DNA of 28,571 nucleotides, from the NCBI GenBank assembly GCA_003543035.1, contig DPJL01000387.1, forward strand, positions 1-28,571, given 5' to 3'. The notes under the pieces were generated by a model. It had not been told where the DNA came from, made no database searches, and saw only the letters and a list, made by a program, of their open reading frames with translations. Made by a program: the position numbers and the translations under genes. Shown piece after piece: positions 17,253-24,658 of the stretch. Origin of the DNA: Micromonosporaceae bacterium (lineage in GTDB: Bacteria > Actinomycetota > Actinomycetes > Mycobacteriales > Micromonosporaceae). The first letter of the stretch is position 1, and every line of letters begins with the position of its first letter.

Positions 17253-18108
17253 CCCGGATCGAATACAGATCCCCGGCCGAGTTCGTGATGAAGAGGTTGT
17301 TGCGCTTCACGCCGCCAAAGGTGAGGTTGGAAGCCGACTCGGGCAGGCGAAGTTTGCCGATCAGAGTGCCGTCAGGGTCGTAGCAGTGCAACCCATCCAA
17401 CGCCGCCGCCCAGAGTCGACCAGAGTTGTCGAAGCGGATGCCGTCGAACCATCCGGTCGCGAAAACCTCGCCGCCCTTTAGGTTTCCGTCGGTGACCTCG
17501 AAGCGGCGGAGCTGCCGTTGCCGAGTGTCCACAATGTACAGCTGACTTTCGTCGGCAGAGAATGCGAGCCCGTTGGGGCGCACGAAGTCGTCGGCCACTA
17601 TCCGGATCTCGCCGCTCGGGTCTATCCGGTACACGTGGTCGCCGCCGATCTCGCTCTCGGCACTGTTTCCCTCATAGTCGCCGGTGATGCCATAGCGGGG
17701 ATCGGTGAACCAGATCGATCCGTCCGAGTGCTCGACGATATCGTTGGGGCTGTTGAGTTTCTTGCCCTCGAAGCGATCCGCCAGCACAGTTATCGAGCCG
17801 TCGTGCTCGGTCCGCGTTATTCGGCGGCTGCCCTGCTCGCAGGTTAGGAGCCGGCCTTGCCGGTCAACGGTGTTGCCATTCGCGTATCCGCTGGAGTGCC
17901 GGAAGACCCCAACCGCGCCAGTCGTTTCGTCCCAGCGCAGCAGTCGATCGTTCGGGATGTCGCTCCAGACGAGATAGCGCCCGGCGGCGAAATACGCGGG
18001 GCCCTCGGTCTTGCGACTGCCGCTGTGAATGACCTCGACGTACTCATCACCGCCGTAGCCGGAAAACCGATCATCGAGCCCTTCGAACTCCGCTTTGAAC
18101 TTCTCCAT
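17212..18108 (-). CDS. SMP-30/gluconolactonase family protein
   Basis: A 298-residue protein from the ATG at 18108, preferred over an upstream extension because GGGAGG lies eight bases before it. It is a six-bladed beta-propeller. Visible features are the first metal-ligand Glu in KTEGPAY (about residue 35), LNSPNDIVEHSDGSIWFTDPRYG, VRPNGLAFSADE, and WFDGIRFDNSGRLW, which carry the Asn and Asp ligands of the family. SMP-30 enzymes hydrolyse sugar or other lactones with a bound divalent metal. No signal peptide is seen, so it should be cytoplasmic. The substrate cannot be read from sequence. It is divergent from an Lrp/AsnC regulator, which is the likely controller. Confidence 0.88.
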   Translation of the reverse strand: MEKFKAEFEGLDDRFSGYGGDEYVEVIHSGSRKTEGPAYFAAGRYLVWSDIPNDRLLRWDETTGAVGVFRHSSGYANGNTVDRQGRLLTCEQGSRRITRTEHDGSITVLADRFEGKKLNSPNDIVEHSDGSIWFTDPRYGITGDYEGNSAESEIGGDHVYRIDPSGEIRIVADDFVRPNGLAFSADESQLYIVDTRQRQLRRFEVTDGNLKGGEVFATGWFDGIRFDNSGRLWAAALDGLHCYDPDGTLIGKLRLPESASNLTFGGVKRNNLFITNSAGDLYSIRVTFGGARYPSRKD

Positions 18109-18178
18109 CGTTTCCGCCTCCCATATGTCATTCTGTGTCAAGGTATCATTGGCGAACACCATATGGTAAACATGAGTC
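18109..18178. promoter_or_regulatory. SMP-30/Lrp divergent control region with CCATATG repeats
   Basis: The 70-bp gap contains CCATATG at 18120-18126 region (immediately before the SMP-30 ribosome site) and the palindrome CCATATGG at about 18159-18166, some 39 bp apart. Lrp/AsnC proteins bind short AT-rich inverted repeats as octamers and often control a divergent gene together with their own. These copies are therefore likely sites of the adjacent regulator. Confidence 0.45.
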
Positions 18179-18625
18179 GTGGACGAACTTGATAGGGCGC
18201 TGATCGTGGAGTTGCAGCGCGACGCCACCCAGGCATATGCCGCGCTTGGCCAGGCTGTCGGCCTATCCCCCGGCTCGGCTCACGAACGCGTCCGCAAGCT
18301 GCGAGATCGCGGCACCATCCGGCGCACCAGCATCGACGTCGACCCGGCCGCCATCGGCCGTGGTGTGCTCGCCTTCGTCATGCTTGAGGCCAACGCCTGG
18401 ATGGGAGACCCGCCAACGAAGGAAGCACTCGAAGCCTTGCCCGAGATCCAGGAGGCTCACATCGTCGCCGGCTCGGCCTCGATCCTGTTGAAAGTTCGAA
18501 CTCCCACGACTGAGGAACTCCAAGCCACGCTGCGCCGCCTCTTCGGCGTGGAAGGTGTGACCGGTACTCAGACGATTGTGGTACTCGAGACCTTCTTTGA
18601 GCGACCCATCGCGCCCAATCACTAG
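18179..18625 (+). CDS. Lrp/AsnC family transcriptional regulator
   Basis: A 148-residue protein from a GTG at 18179 (MDELDRALIVELQRDA), which is the standard N-terminus of the family; the ATG seven bases upstream is out of frame. It has the winged helix-turn-helix (YAALGQAVGLSPGSAHERVRKLRDRGTI, about 20-48) and the C-terminal RAM effector-binding domain (about 60-140; ILLKVRTPTTEELQATLRRL). Such proteins respond to amino acids or related small molecules. Divergent placement next to the SMP-30 gene suggests a local regulator of that gene. No Shine-Dalgarno is obvious. Confidence 0.92.
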   Translation: MDELDRALIVELQRDATQAYAALGQAVGLSPGSAHERVRKLRDRGTIRRTSIDVDPAAIGRGVLAFVMLEANAWMGDPPTKEALEALPEIQEAHIVAGSASILLKVRTPTTEELQATLRRLFGVEGVTGTQTIVVLETFFERPIAPNH

Positions 18626-18687
18626 CTGGGGAAGCTGCCGCCGGTGTCGTTTGACGGGTTGCCAGGTGACCAATACGGTGCAGTCAG

Positions 18688-18888
18688 CTACCTCCACCAT
18701 CCAACCCCGAAGTCGTCCGGCCGCGTTGGCAACGCGTCATCAGTAGAGTCGGCCATCGGGATCATCGGATCCTCGTCCTTGCTCCAGCCTCTTGTCGTCA
18801 AGACGTCCCAGATCGTCTGTATGCAGATCGTTGAGTCGTTCCACGAAGGGGAAAGCTTGACCGCCTCGGCCAGCCGCGCATCCATCAT
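18688..18888 (-). CDS. hypothetical small protein
   Basis: A possible 66-residue protein from the ATG at 18888 (MMDARLAEAVKLSPSWNDS), ending DDFGVGWWR. GGAAG lies about eight bases before the ATG. Third codon positions are about three-quarters G/C, which fits a genuine gene of this genome, and the sequence is ordinary soluble protein. The frame stays open upstream to a TTG at 18981. I recognise no family. It lies convergent to the Lrp gene. Evidence is composition and a modest ribosome site only. Confidence 0.4.
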   Translation of the reverse strand: MMDARLAEAVKLSPSWNDSTICIQTIWDVLTTRGWSKDEDPMIPMADSTDDALPTRPDDFGVGWWR

Positions 18889-18994
18889 GGCAACGTCTTC
18901 CGCGCTTTCGCTCTGACGTTGCTCACCCCGAAGCCACAGCCCACGGGTGTACCGGTGTCTGCCTGCCACCGCACTCTCCAATCAGCTCGGACAG

Positions 18995-19028
18995 GCCGAG
19001 GCTCCGGGGTACGGCCCGGAGCCTCGGC
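18995..19028 (-). terminator. strong 14-bp hairpin, probable terminator
   Basis: GCCGAGGCTCCGGG (18995-19008) and CCCGGAGCCTCGGC (19015-19028) pair perfectly around a 6-nt loop. No T run follows on either strand, which is common for actinomycete terminators. It lies 37 bp after the stop of the small acidic peptide gene on the minus strand and most likely ends that transcript. Confidence 0.65.
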
Positions 19029-19065
19029 GTTTCATCACCCCGCCCACGACCTCGGGACGGGCATG

Positions 19066-19167
19066 TCACAGGAGCTCGTCACCGTTGCCTGTCGCCTCGC
19101 TCTGGCCACGTTCTTCGTCAGCGTCTGCTTCAAGCTCGGACTCCTTCACTGCGAAGCTGTAGTCCAC
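19066..19167 (-). CDS. 33-residue acidic peptide, unannotated-type small gene
   Basis: A short frame starting with GTG at 19167 (or in-frame GTG at 19176), beginning MDYSFAVKESELEAD and ending GNGDELL. The sequence AAGGGGGTGAT lies upstream, one mismatch from the full anti-Shine-Dalgarno complement AAGGAGGTGAT, with about eight bases between the G run and the GTG. A perfect 14-bp hairpin follows 37 bp after the stop. About 70% of third positions are G/C. The peptide is strongly acidic with no Cys and no signal peptide. It could be a RiPP-like precursor, a signalling peptide or a small regulatory protein; nothing here decides. It is divergent from an XRE-TPR regulator, a context in which peptide ligands are plausible. 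Too short for usual gene finders. Confidence 0.4.
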   Translation of the reverse strand: MDYSFAVKESELEADADEERGQSEATGNGDELL

Positions 19168-19187
19168 ATCAATCACCCCCTTCAGCC

Positions 19188-19424
19188 TTGGCGCCGAACA
19201 TTCGCATCCGGGTTTGCGCCAAGCCGCACGGACCATCTGTCGCCTACGACCCAGGCCGTTTCCCGGAGGAGGCCACCGGCCGGGATTGGCATCCCACCCC
19301 GCTTGCGAGCCTGGAGTTGACCGCGCATCCCTGGCCGGTGACCTCTGGTGACGTCGAGACAGTCGGGGCCAAGGGGTTGCACACGCGGTTGGAGATCCCT
19401 TGGCATCCTGTTTCGCCGTTATGA
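19188..19424 (+). CDS. doubtful small frame upstream of the XRE-TPR gene
   Basis: A 78-codon frame starting TTG (LAPNIRIRVCAKPHGPS) and ending PWHPVSPL. About 77% of third positions are G/C, the second positions are much lower, and the sequence reads like a soluble protein, which supports coding. Against it: no ribosome site before the TTG, the frame is open upstream without a better start, and it would overlap the promoter of the small acidic peptide gene. It may be a remnant of a larger gene. I recognise no family. Confidence 0.3.
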   Translation: MAPNIRIRVCAKPHGPSVAYDPGRFPEEATGRDWHPTPLASLELTAHPWPVTSGDVETVGAKGLHTRLEIPWHPVSPL

Positions 19425-19560
19425 CTTACCCTCGCGGGTGAGATCCACTCTCGACAGAGCGGCTACGTCGCAGATACGTCGCACGCCGGTTGCCAGACAC
19501 ACCCTGATCTGCGTCAATGTCATGGAACGCAATCAATTGGCCACGGTGCGAGAGGTGATC

Positions 19561-20772
19561 GTGAAGCGGACCCGCTTGGCACAGCGGCGCAGGACTCTCG
19601 GCTTCAGCCAGGAACGGCTAGCCGAGCAACTCGGCGTGGACCGCACCACGGTCATCCGCTGGGAGCGCGGAGAAACCGAACCCCAACCATGGCAACGACC
19701 CAATCTCGCCACGGCGCTAGCGGTGTCGCTCGGCGAGTTGAACACGTTGCTGACAACCAGGTCGCCGGACAGTCCAAGGCAAGTTGTCGTGCCGCTGGCG
19801 ATGCCTTTGGCAGGAACGAGCGACGCACCCGATGACCTGGCCGCGATGCAGTCGTTTCGTATGGCCGATCGGCAGGTTGGCGGCGGACACCTCTATGCCA
19901 CGGTGACCGGCTATCTCCAGCACACCGTCGCGCCGCGCCTATTCGGAATCAACATGTCTGCGGACAACGACGGCCTCTTCGCTGCGGCGGCCGGGCTGAC
20001 CGAGATGGCTGGATGGATGGCGCATGACGCCGGGCGTGACGACGCAGCCGAGCAGCATTTCCACCGAGCCCTCGGCCTGTCCTCGGCGGGCAAGGATGCT
20101 CAGCTTGGTGCGCATGTCCTGGCCAGTCTGAGCCATCTGTCGCACTACAGAAGGCAGCCCGAGCAGGCCGTCCACTTTGCTCAGCGTGGGCGCCAGAGCC
20201 TGGCCACTGGTCAACCGCATCCAGGTGTCCAGTCTCGACTGTTTGCCATGGAGGCCCGCGGCCACGCCGTCCTGCGCCAGCCGGAGGAGTGCACCAAGCA
20301 GCTGCTTCTAGCTGAACGCACGCTCGATGGCAAGCCGGGTGAGACAAGTTCGCCTTGGGTGAGCCACTTCGATCACGCGGCGCTCGCTGCCGAGGAGGCT
20401 CGCTGCTTCCGTGACCTCGGCCAGCTCGACAGCGCCAAGCGCTACGCCGAGCAGGTTGTCGCCCTGCGGCCCGCTGACCGGCCACGGAGCCGCGCCTTCG
20501 CCCAGTTGATGCTGGTGTCCGTCCTCATTGCTCAAGGAAAGATCGACGAAGCCTGCATCGTGGCACGCGAGGCGTTGGACGCCACGCGGTCGGTCAGCTC
20601 ATTCTTGGTGCTTCAGCAGCTTGGCAAGATGGGCGGCGCGTTGTCAGGGCACCGCCGCAATCCCGAGGTCGCCGTCTTCTTAGGATTACTCCAAGAGGAG
20701 CTGGCCCATCGTCGCTCGCTGCAATGGGTCTCCAGTTCACAGCCCTCGACGGACGGCCTGGCAGAACTGTGA
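19561..20772 (+). CDS. XRE-family HTH regulator with TPR-like C-terminal region
   Basis: A 403-residue protein. I chose the GTG at 19561 because GAGG lies five bases upstream and it places the HTH at the N-terminus; ATG at 19522 would add 13 residues. The HTH is LAQRRRTLGFSQERLAEQLGVDRTTVIRWERGETEPQPWQ (about 6-50). After a linker comes the segment MQSFRMADRQVGGGHLYATV, typical of a large actinomycete family, then helical TPR-like repeats to about residue 390. Proteins of this type are built like peptide- or ligand-sensing regulators, but no ligand is known for this subgroup. The stop overlaps the GTG of the Nudix gene, so the two are translated together. Confidence 0.88.
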   Translation: MKRTRLAQRRRTLGFSQERLAEQLGVDRTTVIRWERGETEPQPWQRPNLATALAVSLGELNTLLTTRSPDSPRQVVVPLAMPLAGTSDAPDDLAAMQSFRMADRQVGGGHLYATVTGYLQHTVAPRLFGINMSADNDGLFAAAAGLTEMAGWMAHDAGRDDAAEQHFHRALGLSSAGKDAQLGAHVLASLSHLSHYRRQPEQAVHFAQRGRQSLATGQPHPGVQSRLFAMEARGHAVLRQPEECTKQLLLAERTLDGKPGETSSPWVSHFDHAALAAEEARCFRDLGQLDSAKRYAEQVVALRPADRPRSRAFAQLMLVSVLIAQGKIDEACIVAREALDATRSVSSFLVLQQLGKMGGALSGHRRNPEVAVFLGLLQEELAHRRSLQWVSSSQPSTDGLAEL

Positions 20773-21320
20773 CAGAACCACCGCTCTACGAACGCGACCC
20801 AGAGGCATGGCAAGCCCACCTCGCAGAAGGCAACCGCACCCAGCCGCGTAAGCGGGTTGGCGCTGATGTGCTGTTCCGCGACGAATCGGGACGCATCCTT
20901 CTCGTCGATCCGCGCTACAAGCCGGACTGGGATCTGCCAGGCGGCATGGCCGAAGCCAACGAGCCACCACTCAGCGCCGCTATCCGCGAAGTGCGAGAAG
21001 AACTCGGTATCGAGTACACCGGTGGCCGGCTGCTGGTGGTCGATTGGGTTGCGCCACACGGACCCTGGGACGACAGCCTGATGTTCATTTTCGACGGTGG
21101 TGTGCTCACGTCCGAGCAGCAAGCGAAGATTACGTTGCGCGACAACGAGCTGAGGGAGTACAGGTTCGTTCTGGAAAATGAGGCAGGCGGATTGCTGCGG
21201 TCATATGTGTGGTTGCGGCTTCAGTGCGCACTTGCGGCGAGAACAAGAGGAACGGCAGAGTACCTGCAGGACGGCACCCAAAGGGCGGCCCTGCCAATGC
21301 CACCAAAAGGATTTTTCTAG
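20769..21320 (+). CDS. Nudix hydrolase
   Basis: A 183-residue protein from the GTG at 20769 that overlaps the stop of the XRE gene (GTGA); it begins MTEPPLYERDPEAWQAHLAEG. The Nudix box is complete: GGMAEANEPPLSAAIREV followed by REELGI fits GX5EX7REUXEEXGU and supplies the metal-binding Glu residues. Nudix enzymes hydrolyse nucleoside diphosphates linked to another moiety; the substrate is not predictable here. Coupling to the XRE-TPR gene is a recurrent actinomycete arrangement and suggests a shared function or control. The last four bases overlap the convergent hotdog gene. Confidence 0.92.
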   Translation: MTEPPLYERDPEAWQAHLAEGNRTQPRKRVGADVLFRDESGRILLVDPRYKPDWDLPGGMAEANEPPLSAAIREVREELGIEYTGGRLLVVDWVAPHGPWDDSLMFIFDGGVLTSEQQAKITLRDNELREYRFVLENEAGGLLRSYVWLRLQCALAARTRGTAEYLQDGTQRAALPMPPKGFF

Positions 21321-21766
21321 TTGAAGTAGTGGGCCGAATGCTCGAGGGCGATCAGCTCGTCGCGGATGTCGTTGCCCAGCTCGCGCGCCTCGCCAGTCAT
21401 CGGGTCCTCGATGCGGATCACGCACCTCGCGTTCACCGGAAGCTCGCGGTCGCCGCCGCCGGGACGCAGCCGCACCGAGATCGCAAACTCGTCCGGCCTG
21501 AACTCGGCGGCGGTCGCTGTGACCAGCACGTCGGTCGGGCTACCCAGAGCCGAGCCGCGGGGGAGTGTCGCGACGCGGGAAACGAGCTCCAAATTGGACT
21601 CGGCTGTCACCTGCCGCAGCAACGTGCAGAGCTCTAGGTACGCTAGCCGCGCCTGCTCCACCCAACGCTCGATCGCCTCGTCGCTGACCGAGCCATCAGG
21701 TTCCCGATCATCGTGTGTCACCTCATATTCTTGTGACACCACCCATCGCGTCATGATCCCGCTCAT
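21317..21766 (-). CDS. hotdog-fold (thioesterase-like) protein coupled to dnaB
   Basis: A 149-residue protein, MSGIMTRWVVSQEYEV; a second ATG four codons later is also possible. The pattern EYEVTHDDREPDGSVSDEAI, then WVEQARLAYLELC, resembles the 4-hydroxybenzoyl-CoA thioesterase-like hotdog fold, in which a helix follows the first strand; C-terminal strands are ISVRLRPGG and ARCVIRIEDP. The typical catalytic Asp/Asn of the family is not obvious, so activity is uncertain. It begins four bases after the dnaB stop and must be translated from the same message. Why a hotdog protein should be coupled to the helicase is unclear. Confidence 0.6.
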   Translation of the reverse strand: MSGIMTRWVVSQEYEVTHDDREPDGSVSDEAIERWVEQARLAYLELCTLLRQVTAESNLELVSRVATLPRGSALGSPTDVLVTATAAEFRPDEFAISVRLRPGGGDRELPVNARCVIRIEDPMTGEARELGNDIRDELIALEHSAHYFN

Positions 21767-21770
21767 CGGC

Positions 21771-24365
21771 TCAGCCTATTGCCATGTCCACGAAGCGTGA
21801 CAGGTGGAGCTGAGCCGCGACGGTGATCGTGTCAGTCGGACCGTTACGGTGCTTGGCCACGATGAAGTCCGCCTCCCCCGCTCGTGGCGACTCCTTGTCG
21901 TAGTAATCATCGCGATGTAGCAATATGACTACGTCAGCATCTTGCTCTATCGAGCCAGATTCACGCAAATCGGACAATTGAGGTCGCTTGTCGGTGCGTT
22001 GCTCTGGGCCACGGTTTAGCTGGCTCACTGCGATGACCGGGCACTCCACTTCCTTTGCCAGCAACTTCAACCCACGTGACAGGTCGGCGACCTCTTGCTG
22101 CCGACTCTCTGTCCGCTTTGGAGAGGTCATCAGCTGGAGATAGTCGACCACGATCAACTTGAGATCGTGGCGTTGCTTGAGCCTTCGCGCCTTCGCCCTG
22201 ATCTCCATAAGGTTCATGTTCGGGGTGTCGTCGACGAAGATCGGCGCCTCGGAGATCTCGCCCATCCGGCGAGCGAGCTTGGTCCAGTCGTCATCGGACA
22301 GTTGCCCGGAACGCAATACGTTCAACGGGACACGCGCCTCAGCCGACAACAGACGCATGACAATCTCCACTTTGGACATTTCCAAGGAGAAGATCGCGGC
22401 GGCCAAATTGTTCCGAACTGCCGCATTTCTGGCGAAATCCATGCTCGCCGTCGAGTTGTGCGTGGGGATCATTGAACGTGTGGCGAGGTACAGGTGGCTT
22501 TCGTTGTCGACCTCCACACACCGGACCGGGACACTGGGTATCGGTCTGACGTCAACGATGAACCTGGAATGGTGGCGCGACGGATTGCGAGCACGAAGCC
22601 TTTCCTTGTGCGCCAACCGCTTTCGCTCCAGCCGGAAGACGGTGTCAGGCGTGGTAAAGGTGATCGTGTAGGCGATGGAGCTCTCTTCCGTCTTTCCCTT
22701 CACGCGCTTTAGCACAACCTGGCAGCGGTAGCCCAGGCTGGCGATCAGCTCACAAACATCGTCGGCAAGCCGCTTGTTCGTGACGGAGAACTGCACAGCC
22801 CCGTCACGATGAACCCAGCCGTCCGTGTCGAGAAGCCCCGCGAGTAGCGAACGACGCTGTTCCTCGGAACCACGCAGGTACGCCGCCGGGATGTGTTTGT
22901 TGTTAAGAACGCCAAGGGAACGAAGACGGGCAGTGACCGACCCCGTGGTGACCCGGCACGCCTGACAGTGCCTGAATCCACCACCTGTTCCCGTTGCCGG
23001 CTTGCCACACGAGGCGCAGGCCGGGTCAGGGACGGGCGCCGAGACGAAGCGTGCTTTCCCACCGCACGACTGCCCGCAGGATCTGACGTTGCTGGCTTTC
23101 GGCCGGAACCGCACGCCACAAACGACACAATCCCGCTCAGGAATGGGTTCCCGCCCGGGAAGGCGCATGGTGTAAAGCATCTCTCCGGCGCCCTTGTCGA
23201 CCTGGAGGCCCTCGGACTCGATGTGCCAGATGATCTCAGGATCGCCGGTGGTGAAGCGGGATCCGGCGCTATGCCCGTCACCCAGCCAGACGCCCAAGGA
23301 GTAGGGCGGAAGCGGGAGCTCAAGCTCCGGTAGCTCCAGCGGCGCACCGTTGAGAACTGAGTGGTTGAGCCGCTTGTCCGCGGTCGCGCATCGAAGAGTG
23401 CGAGCGATTTCCTCGGTAGTCCTCACTTCGGGCGCGCCCGCGGACCTCCTGGCGGCTCTGGTCATGGTCGACCATTGATGCAGGCAGTCGGCGACTATCA
23501 CTGTGCCGTCAGAGAATTCCACTTCGTAGCACGGCCGACCGTTCAACACCTCGGTTGCGGCCACCACTGTTGTCGGGCGGCCATCAGCGCCGATGAGCTG
23601 ATCGCCTGCAATGACCTCGCCCATGGTGGTCCAGCCGGATGGCGTGGCTAAAGGAGTATCGAGCGCGAGCGCCTTTCCTAGACCAGGACGGCCGGCAACA
23701 ACGATGAGTTGGCCGGGTTGCAGGCCGTTGAGCAACCGGTCGAGATCGGTGAACCCGGTCGGGACTCCGGTCATCAGGCCGCCCTGCGCGCCGACCGCTT
23801 CGATCTCGTCGAGCGTGGGCTGCAGCATGTCGGCGAGGATGGCGAAGTCTTCGCTGACCCGGCGCTCGGTGACGTCGTAGATGGCCTGTTGGGCGAGGTC
23901 AACGATGTCATCGACGTCGCGGCCGGAACCGGCCGCCGATCCGTAGCCCAGCTGCACGATCTTGGTACCAGCCTCGACCAGCCGGCGCAACACGGCGCGC
24001 TCGCTGACGATGCGGGCGTAATAGGCCGCGTTGGCAGCGGTGGGGACCGCGGAGATGAGAGTGTGCAGATATGGGCCGCCGCCGATGCGGCTCAGCTCGC
24101 CGGCACTGTCCAGCGAAGCGGCCACGGTGATCGCGTCGGCCGGCTCACCGCGCCCGTATAGGTCGAGGATCGCGTCGAAGATCGTGGCGTGGACCGGCCG
24201 GTAGAAGTCGTTGACGCGAAGAATCTCCACCACGTCGGCGATGGCGTCCTTGGAGAGCATCATGCCGCCGAGCACGCACTGCTCCGCGGCGACATCCTGC
24301 GGGGGATGCTTTTCGAACGCGGGGGTGGAGGGCGCGCCTGACGCAACTTCCTCGACCGTCATCAC
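21771..24365 (-). CDS. dnaB: replicative DNA helicase DnaB with intein
   Basis: An 864-residue precursor from GTG at 24365; an ATG is the second codon and GGAGAGGGGGC lies just upstream. The mature helicase (about 458 residues after splicing) has the N-terminal DnaB domain (about 22-125, PPQDVAAEQCVLGGMML), the RecA-like domain with Walker A GRPGLGK/S split by the intein, Walker B LIVVDYLQLM (about 737-746) and the C-terminal DLRESGSIEQDADVV motif. It unwinds the fork as a hexamer using ATP. The intein interrupts the ATP-binding loop between Lys231 and Ser638, so the helicase cannot work until it is spliced. The hotdog gene follows four bases later. Upstream is a cluster of DnaA boxes that may link its expression to DnaA. 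Confidence 0.97.
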   Translation of the reverse strand: MMTVEEVASGAPSTPAFEKHPPQDVAAEQCVLGGMMLSKDAIADVVEILRVNDFYRPVHATIFDAILDLYGRGEPADAITVAASLDSAGELSRIGGGPYLHTLISAVPTAANAAYYARIVSERAVLRRLVEAGTKIVQLGYGSAAGSGRDVDDIVDLAQQAIYDVTERRVSEDFAILADMLQPTLDEIEAVGAQGGLMTGVPTGFTDLDRLLNGLQPGQLIVVAGRPGLGKALALDTPLATPSGWTTMGEVIAGDQLIGADGRPTTVVAATEVLNGRPCYEVEFSDGTVIVADCLHQWSTMTRAARRSAGAPEVRTTEEIARTLRCATADKRLNHSVLNGAPLELPELELPLPPYSLGVWLGDGHSAGSRFTTGDPEIIWHIESEGLQVDKGAGEMLYTMRLPGREPIPERDCVVCGVRFRPKASNVRSCGQSCGGKARFVSAPVPDPACASCGKPATGTGGGFRHCQACRVTTGSVTARLRSLGVLNNKHIPAAYLRGSEEQRRSLLAGLLDTDGWVHRDGAVQFSVTNKRLADDVCELIASLGYRCQVVLKRVKGKTEESSIAYTITFTTPDTVFRLERKRLAHKERLRARNPSRHHSRFIVDVRPIPSVPVRCVEVDNESHLYLATRSMIPTHNSTASMDFARNAAVRNNLAAAIFSLEMSKVEIVMRLLSAEARVPLNVLRSGQLSDDDWTKLARRMGEISEAPIFVDDTPNMNLMEIRAKARRLKQRHDLKLIVVDYLQLMTSPKRTESRQQEVADLSRGLKLLAKEVECPVIAVSQLNRGPEQRTDKRPQLSDLRESGSIEQDADVVILLHRDDYYDKESPRAGEADFIVAKHRNGPTDTITVAAQLHLSRFVDMAIG
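22455..23672 (-). mobile_element. class 3-type DnaB intein with LAGLIDADG endonuclease
   Basis: Residues 232-637 of the precursor (406 residues). It starts with Ala (ALALDTPLATPSGW) instead of Cys/Ser. Trp67 two residues after the block B His (CLHQW), Cys385 in block F (VPVRCVEVD) and Thr404 in block G (IPTHN) form the WCT triad that defines class 3 inteins, in which the block F Cys is the first nucleophile. The intein ends His-Asn and the next extein residue is Ser. Two LAGLIDADG motifs with intact acidic residues (SLGVWLGDGHS and LLAGLLDTDGW) mark a homing endonuclease that could still be active. Between them are two cysteine clusters (precursor C413, C416, C430, C434 and C450, C453, C467, C470) that look like zinc fingers. 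Insertion in the P-loop is a classic intein site in DnaB. Confidence 0.93.
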
Positions 24366-24456
24366 GCCCCCTCTCCAAATTGAACTATCGCCAGTGGGTA
24401 CGACATAAGCAGAACGATGACGCTACGAGGCTGGGTGTGACCGGCACAAATGAGCC

Positions 24457-24596
24457 GGTGGACAAGCCTTGGGACAACCTGTGGAGAACCGGTCCAGCGC
24501 GGTGGACAACCTGTGGACAAGCTGTGGACAACGGCTGTCCACAGCTTGTGGATAACGTCGCCACCAGCGCGAATCACGTCCACAGGCTGTGGGTAA
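24457..24596. promoter_or_regulatory. phased array of DnaA-box-like 9-mers upstream of dnaB
   Basis: The strand-neutral consensus is TTATCCACA / TTGTCCACA (reverse TGTGGATAA / TGTGGACAA). Perfect matches are at 24512-24520 and 24523-24531 (TGTGGACAA) and 24547-24555 (TGTGGATAA). One-mismatch copies are at 24457, 24480, 24501, 24535 (opposite orientation) and 24588; weaker ones at 24469 and 24576. From 24501 to 24547 the starts step by 11, 11, 12 and 12 bp, and 24457-24480 step by 12 and 11, close to one helical turn. The array is 95 bp upstream of the dnaB start and 60 bp before the divergent membrane gene. It may autoregulate dnaB through DnaA or titrate DnaA; an origin function is less likely without dnaA or dnaN nearby. 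Confidence 0.75.
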
Positions 24597-24658
24597 AAGA
24601 TTGTTCGGGAGTTTCTTAAATCGCGCTAAGGCGATTCTCATCGGTTCGGAGGATTGCG

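Noticed and set aside
24457..24596. Chromosomal replication origin oriC
   Set aside because: dnaA, dnaN and a convincing AT-rich unwinding segment are absent here; the array is compact and adjoins dnaB. Kept as a DnaA-binding region.
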